This document shows, in pieces, positions 6,037-9,356 of a stretch of DNA of 9,356 bases. Position 1 is the stretch's first letter, and each line of letters begins with the position of its first letter. A program made the position numbers and the translations under genes. Where the stretch lies: positions 1 through 9,356 of the forward strand of contig CAMOTT010000074.1 of the NCBI GenBank assembly GCA_946626015.1. The letters run 5' to 3'. Below the pieces are notes generated by a model. It had not been told where the DNA came from and ran no database searches. It saw only the letters and a program-made list of their open reading frames with translations. This DNA is from an uncultured Clostridia bacterium. GTDB taxonomy: Bacteria; Bacillota; Clostridia; Oscillospirales; Acutalibacteraceae.

Positions 6037-6726
6037 TTGAAAAAGCTTATCAGAAAATACACTGCCGTTTTTTTGCTGACGGCGATCTTGCTTTCGGCAG
6101 CATCGGCAAGGGCTTTTGCTTACACTTACCTGACGCTTAACAAGACATCCGTTTCCCTTAAAGTTTCCCAGAGCTTTAAACTGGAGGCAAGGCTTGATAC
6201 TGACAAAACACGCCTTGGCCTTGTCTGGCAATCGGATAACGATGCCGTGGCAAAGGTGGATAAGGAGGGCAACGTAACGGCTCTGTCCCCCGGCGAGGCA
6301 AACATAACGGTGAGCGTGGTGGAAGAACCAGATATGAGCGAAAACCCGGATATCGTCATAATAGAATTGGGCGAGCCGGATGATCTGATCAGAGCCGTTT
6401 GCAAGGTGACGGTGGAAAAAACCGGGGTGGAGAGCATCTCGCTTGACAGGGATACTTTGAATTTGAGATATAAAAGCTCCGCCTCTCTTAAACCCGCCCT
6501 GACCCCGGAGACCGCAGACAACAAAGCTGTTTTGTGGTCCTCCTCCAACGCGAAAATAGCTGCGGTGGACGGCAGCGGCAGGGTGACCGGCACCGGCAAG
6601 GGTACGGCGGTAATAACGGCGGAGACAGTTGACGGGGGATATAAAGCGGTTTGCCGCGTCACTGTGAGCTACTCTGTCTGGCAGTGGCTGATCGTCATAT
6701 TCCTTGGGGGCTGGATCTGGTACTGA
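6037..6726 (+). CDS. Secreted two-domain BIG2 (bacterial Ig-like) protein with hydrophobic C-terminal tail
   Basis: 229 residues. The TTG at 6037 is preferred because GGGGAGAGG (6024-6032) ends four bases upstream and translation then opens with a classic signal peptide: MKKLIRK, a hydrophobic core (TAVFLLTAILLSAA) and a likely cleavage after ARAFA (residue 28). Two BIG2 domains follow. The first (about 30-127) has LTLNKTSVSL, LVWQSDNDAVAKVDKEGNV and a GEANITV strand, with an acidic insertion around 97-118. The second (about 131-211) has ISLDRDTLNL, LWSSSNAKIAAVDGSGRV and GTAVITA. The protein ends in a very hydrophobic, Trp-rich stretch (WQWLIVIFLGGWIWY) with no positive charges after it, so it may be a terminal membrane anchor or an interaction tail, not a sortase signal (no LPxTG). 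BIG2 domains are found in surface adhesins and carbohydrate-binding exported proteins; the specific role is unknown. It is transcribed divergently from the MBL-fold gene. Confidence 0.85.
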   Translation: MKKLIRKYTAVFLLTAILLSAASARAFAYTYLTLNKTSVSLKVSQSFKLEARLDTDKTRLGLVWQSDNDAVAKVDKEGNVTALSPGEANITVSVVEEPDMSENPDIVIIELGEPDDLIRAVCKVTVEKTGVESISLDRDTLNLRYKSSASLKPALTPETADNKAVLWSSSNAKIAAVDGSGRVTGTGKGTAVITAETVDGGYKAVCRVTVSYSVWQWLIVIFLGGWIWY

Positions 6727-6756
6727 GCCCTGTCTGACAAAAATTCTTTATATCGC

Positions 6757-6785
6757 TTGAGGTTCGCCGAGGTTTGTGATATAAT
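6757..6785 (+). promoter_or_regulatory. Near-consensus extended -10 promoter for rhaD
   Basis: A -35 TTGAGG (6757-6762), an exact 17-base spacer and a perfect TATAAT (6780-6785) with the extended TGA just upstream (6777-6779) predict a start near 6792 and a 65-base leader before the ATG at 6857. No terminator is visible between the BIG2 stop and this promoter, so some read-through from the upstream gene is possible. Confidence 0.78.
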
Positions 6786-6793
6786 CATCGGCG
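6765..6793. repeat. Inverted repeat around the rhaD -10 (possible operator)
   Basis: CGCCGA (6765-6770) and its reverse complement TCGGCG (6788-6793) are separated by 17 bases and centred on the -10 hexamer. A repressor dimer bound here would block open-complex formation. The arms are only six bases, so chance is a real alternative. Confidence 0.35.
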
Positions 6794-6813
6794 TGTCCGC
6801 AATTTGGTTCGGG

Positions 6814-6838
6814 TAAATTTTTGATTATACAAAATTTA
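6814..6838. repeat. Inverted repeat in the rhaD leader
   Basis: TAAATTTT (6814-6821) and AAAATTTA (6831-6838) form perfect 8-base arms around a nine-base spacer, downstream of the predicted transcription start and upstream of the ribosome site (GGAG, 6844-6847). It may be a second operator or a weak RNA hairpin. The arms are pure A/T, which lowers the weight of the match. Confidence 0.35.
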
Positions 6839-6856
6839 GTATTGGAGATAATAAAA

Positions 6857-7672
6857 ATGAAGAACATTCTTGAAGCACCCTTTGTTGAGGAAATGAAAAA
6901 AACAACGGCCAATATGTACCGTCAGGGCTGGGACGAGCGCAACGGCGGCAACATAAGCTATATGCTGGATGAAAAAGAGGTGGGGGAGTACCTTGACCTT
7001 AACAACGTGATCCGCACTATTCCCTCCGGCTTTGACGCCACGGAGCTGATAGGCAAAATATTTATCGTTACCGGCACGGGTAAATATTTTAAGAATGTTC
7101 AGGATGACCCGGAAAACAATCTGGGCATCATCCGCGTGGCAAAGGACGGCACCACCATGGAGCTCCTTTGGGGTTATTCGGACGGCGGCAGATTTACAAG
7201 CGAGCTTCCCGCCCACCTTATGAGCCATATGGCGAGGCTTTCCGTTGACCCGGAGAACAGGATAATCATGCATTGCCATCCCACCTACACCCTTGCAATG
7301 AACTATTGCCACGAGCTGGATGAAAAGAAGCTCACCCACACCCTTTGGGAGACCTGCACGGAGTGTATGGTGGTGTTCCCGGACGGCGTGGGCGTGCTGC
7401 CATGGATGCTCTGCGGCACCAACGAGATAGGCGAGGCCACCGCCGAAAAAATGAAGGAGTTCAGGCTTGTTGTCTGGGGGCTCCACGGCATTTACGGCGC
7501 AGGCAAAAATATGGATGAGGCCTTCGGTCTGATCGAGACCGTTGAAAAGGCGGCTCAGCTCTATATGATCTCCGCCCATCTGCCCAGGATAAACACCATA
7601 TCCGACAAAGATCTTCAGATAATCGCCGAGGGCTTCGGCGTGGAGTACAGGAAGGATTTCCTCGATCTTTGA
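6857..7672 (+). CDS. rhaD: Rhamnulose-1-phosphate aldolase
   Basis: A 271-residue class II (zinc) aldolase, against 274 in E. coli RhaD, that splits L-rhamnulose 1-phosphate into dihydroxyacetone phosphate and L-lactaldehyde in the cytoplasm. The ATG at 6857 has GGAG nine bases upstream; the longer frame from a TTG at 6821 lacks a ribosome site and runs through the leader repeat. RhaD marks are GWDERNGGN (24-32) and VTGTGKYF (71-78) for phosphate binding, TSELPAH with catalytic E116, MHCH with zinc ligands H139 and H141, TECMVVFPDGVG (168-179), and GLHGIYGAG with the third ligand H210. All expected catalytic residues are present. No rhaA, rhaB or rhamnose transporter is in the window, and the gene has its own promoter and terminator, so it is apparently monocistronic. 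A related aldolase acting on other 1-phospho-6-deoxyketoses or 5-deoxypentoses is possible, but similarity along the whole length favours RhaD. Confidence 0.95.
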   Translation: MKNILEAPFVEEMKKTTANMYRQGWDERNGGNISYMLDEKEVGEYLDLNNVIRTIPSGFDATELIGKIFIVTGTGKYFKNVQDDPENNLGIIRVAKDGTTMELLWGYSDGGRFTSELPAHLMSHMARLSVDPENRIIMHCHPTYTLAMNYCHELDEKKLTHTLWETCTECMVVFPDGVGVLPWMLCGTNEIGEATAEKMKEFRLVVWGLHGIYGAGKNMDEAFGLIETVEKAAQLYMISAHLPRINTISDKDLQIIAEGFGVEYRKDFLDL

Positions 7673-7715
7673 TTTATAATAAACAATTCGGACGCAAGTG
7701 CTGCCGTTACATAAC

Positions 7716-7760
7716 AAAAAAGAGTTCCTTTTCCGTTTTTTGGAAGAGAAACTCTTTTTT
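7716..7760. terminator. Bidirectional intrinsic terminator between rhaD and the WG-repeat gene
   Basis: AGAGTT (7721-7726) pairs with AACTCT (7750-7755), and after one mismatch CTTTTCC (7728-7734) pairs with GGAAGAG (7742-7748), leaving a seven-base loop. AAAAA runs before it (7716-7720) and TTTTT after it (7756-7760), so it can stop transcription from both the rightward rhaD and the leftward gene ending at 7802. The rest of the 129-base gap shows nothing else clear. Confidence 0.9.
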
Positions 7761-7801
7761 ATTATTCATTTTTGTTCTTCGTTGACGGAAAGCTCCGCTT
7801 A

Positions 7802-9356
7802 TCAAACGGTGATATGTTCCCGGATACCGGCGTAAATCGTTTCGGTCACTCCGTCAACATTCATTATTTCCTCTATCGTTTGGAAAGAGCCGTTGTTGTC
7901 GCGGTAATCTATTATTGCCTGAGCCAGATCCTCGCCGATGCCGTGGAGATCCATAAGATCATGCTTGTTGGCCGAGTTTATGTTGACTGTTCCGGAAGCT
8001 TCTGTTGTGGGCTCGGTTGTGTATCTGTCTTTCCAGCTCTTTGTGGTTTTAGGCTCTGTGGTGGTCCAGACCCATCTCGTGGTGCTGGGCTTGACGGGAG
8101 CTTTTGTGGTGGTTACAGGAGCCTTTGTCGTGGCAGTGGTGGGAGAAGTCGGGGGTACGGTGTAGGTCACGTTCTCAACAAGATAGCTTGCGCTTACCCA
8201 GCCGGCCTTGCCTTTGTATGTAAGGTATACCCAGCCGTCCTTTTCAACCGAACCGGTAACGATCGTGCCGTTAGGGATGGTGCCCACAAGCGCCGAACCT
8301 GCAAGGGCGGAAGCTCTGATGTTGAGCAGTTCCCCTGAGGTGGTAACGGTGTAGGAGCGCACCTGGGGCAGGGTGGTTATATCTTCATAGTAGAACTTGG
8401 TGGTGATTCCGCGGTTGACCGTGGTGGGCAGGATGGAATCATTGATGTTCAACAGACCCCACTTGTTGTCGCGCAGGGCGATGAAGCAGTTGTCCTCATT
8501 GAGTATGATATCATCGTAGTTGAAATCAACTATTACGTTGTTTGCCGTGTCGATAACACCGACTTTGCCGTCTTTTCTTACAGCCGTCATGCCCTTTTTG
8601 AACTTGAGGGTCTTTTCATATTTTGTGGAGTTTGTACCCTCCCAGGTGATGGGAGCGTCATACATAAACGGGATGACAACGTCGGCGTTCAGGTCGATGT
8701 AGCCCCATTTCCCATTTAATTTGGCGGCGACAAGGCCTTCGCTGTATTCGCCGACAGCTTCGTATTTCGTGGGAATAATAAGAGCGTATTTGCCGTTTAC
8801 CATTCCGTAAAGATTGTTTTTGTCCTTTACTCCGAACAGGTCGTTCACGTTGCTGTCAACTGAGGGAACAGCCTTCGCGGACTCGCCGGAGGAGGTGATC
8901 TCCATCAAAGCGTTGCGGTCGTTATCCCAAACGTAGTTGTTTCTGTAGGGTATCTGAGTAGTTGGCGTGTTTGAAATAAATCCGTAGGAAGAATCTACTA
9001 TGTACATCTCGTTGGAATTCGCCTTTTCATAAACGCAGATTACGTAGTAGTTAAAGGCCACATCCACCTTGACTATTTTTGCGTACTGTGCTGCCAGAAG
9101 CTTTTTGCCCTTGCCGTTGATAAGTCCCTTTAAGCCTGTGGAAGCGTCCGTGAATATGGCAACATCCCCGTTAAGAGGCTCAATGTCAGAAATATCACTC
9201 AACGCGACGGTGCTCCAAAAATAACCGCTGTTGACGGCTGTCGTTCCCCTTGTGTGGCTTGCGGGCTGCTTGCCGATGCCCAGGAAGGATTTGACCACAA
9301 GACCTACAACAACTATCGCAACAATGATGCCAAGGGCGATCAAAGCTGAGAACAGG
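7802..9356 (-). CDS. Membrane-anchored WG-repeat / SH3 / ComEA-type helix-hairpin-helix protein, 5' end outside window
   Basis: The frame is open to the right edge and the membrane segment continues past the TTG at 9343 (LFSA before LIALGIIVAIVVVGLVV), so the true start lies outside; a zinc-ribbon or short cytoplasmic head is common in such proteins. Numbered from the TTG (513 residues visible): membrane helix about 1-20; WG-type repeats in about 58-300, with LKGLI (71-75), LYGMVNGK (178-185), NGKWGYIDL (210-218), DGKVGVIDT (258-266) and DNKWGLLNI (292-300), each usually followed by an IP..Y or VDFNYDD strand; a bacterial SH3 domain about 328-390 (LLNIRAS, GWVYLTYKGKAGWVSASYL); a Thr/Pro/Lys-rich linker 393-450; and a ComEA-type double helix-hairpin-helix 452-513 (VNINSANKHDLMDLHGIG, then IEEIMNVDGV). 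After the helix the protein should be outside the cell. ComEA domains bind DNA during uptake; WG repeats and SH3 domains suggest wall or ligand contact. The overall role is unknown. Confidence 0.88.
   Translation of the reverse strand, partial: LFSALIALGIIVAIVVVGLVVKSFLGIGKQPASHTRGTTAVNSGYFWSTVALSDISDIEPLNGDVAIFTDASTGLKGLINGKGKKLLAAQYAKIVKVDVAFNYYVICVYEKANSNEMYIVDSSYGFISNTPTTQIPYRNNYVWDNDRNALMEITSSGESAKAVPSVDSNVNDLFGVKDKNNLYGMVNGKYALIIPTKYEAVGEYSEGLVAAKLNGKWGYIDLNADVVIPFMYDAPITWEGTNSTKYEKTLKFKKGMTAVRKDGKVGVIDTANNVIVDFNYDDIILNEDNCFIALRDNKWGLLNINDSILPTTVNRGITTKFYYEDITTLPQVRSYTVTTSGELLNIRASALAGSALVGTIPNGTIVTGSVEKDGWVYLTYKGKAGWVSASYLVENVTYTVPPTSPTTATTKAPVTTTKAPVKPSTTRWVWTTTEPKTTKSWKDRYTTEPTTEASGTVNINSANKHDLMDLHGIGEDLAQAIIDYRDNNGSFQTIEEIMNVDGVTETIYAGIREHITV

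Noticed and set aside
6821..6856. TTG start adding 12 residues to RhaD
   Set aside because: No ribosome site; RhaD homologues begin near the ATG at 6857, which has GGAG at good spacing.
7802..7990. C-terminal domain after the Thr-rich linker as a dockerin
   Set aside because: There is no paired calcium-binding loop; the GIG and GV turns and NINSAN start are those of a ComEA-type helix-hairpin-helix.
7994..8167. Repetitive stretch suggesting a CRISPR array or tandem repeat locus
   Set aside because: The repetition is codon-level Thr/Pro/Lys bias inside a coding linker, with no regular repeat-spacer pattern.
9341..9343. TTG at 9343 as the true start of the WG-repeat protein
   Set aside because: The hydrophobic helix continues in frame to the window edge, so the gene is treated as 5'-truncated.

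Overview
The window looks like chromosomal DNA of a gut-type clostridial Firmicute, most likely of the Ruminococcus/Oscillospiraceae kind. The reasons are strong AGGAGG-type ribosome binding sites with several TTG starts, sigma-A-like promoters, a ribitol-type teichoic-acid gene set, BIG2 surface domains and a threonine-rich extracellular linker of the sort common in Ruminococcus exported proteins. This placement is inference from style and protein families; no rRNA or marker gene is present. I see no tRNA, CRISPR array, insertion sequence or phage gene, and no gene-free stretch longer than about 130 bases. All complete reading frames look intact.

Left part (1-4655, all + strand) is the 3' end of a cell-surface polymer operon: the C-terminal end of tarI (CDP-ribitol synthesis), tarJ (ribulose-5-phosphate reductase), a family 2 glycosyltransferase with a second, degenerate GT2-like domain, a CDP-glycerol/CDP-ribitol-type polyol-phosphate transferase, and an aquaporin whose start overlaps the transferase stop by four bases. 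TarJ makes ribitol 5-phosphate, TarI activates it to CDP-ribitol, and the transferase probably adds polyol phosphate to a growing teichoic-acid-like or capsular chain that the glycosyltransferase decorates or extends. A strong bidirectional terminator closes the operon.

Middle part: a metallo-beta-lactamase-fold protein (- strand) and a secreted two-domain BIG2 protein (+ strand) are divergently transcribed. Both promoters can be read, and they share one palindromic AGTATACT sequence as their -10 element, so polymerase could occupy only one of them at a time.

Right part: a single, apparently monocistronic rhaD (rhamnulose-1-phosphate aldolase) has its own near-consensus extended -10 promoter and two inverted repeats in promoter and leader. 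It converges, through a second bidirectional terminator, on a large membrane-anchored protein (- strand, 5' end outside the window) that joins WG repeats, a bacterial SH3 domain, a Thr-rich linker and a ComEA-type helix-hairpin-helix domain. That architecture is the most unusual item in the window. Other items to look at again are the shared -10 divergent promoter, the degenerate second GT2 domain, the aquaporin inside a teichoic-acid operon with a non-standard selectivity filter, and a hairpin that may bridge a distant ribosome binding site to the tarJ start.
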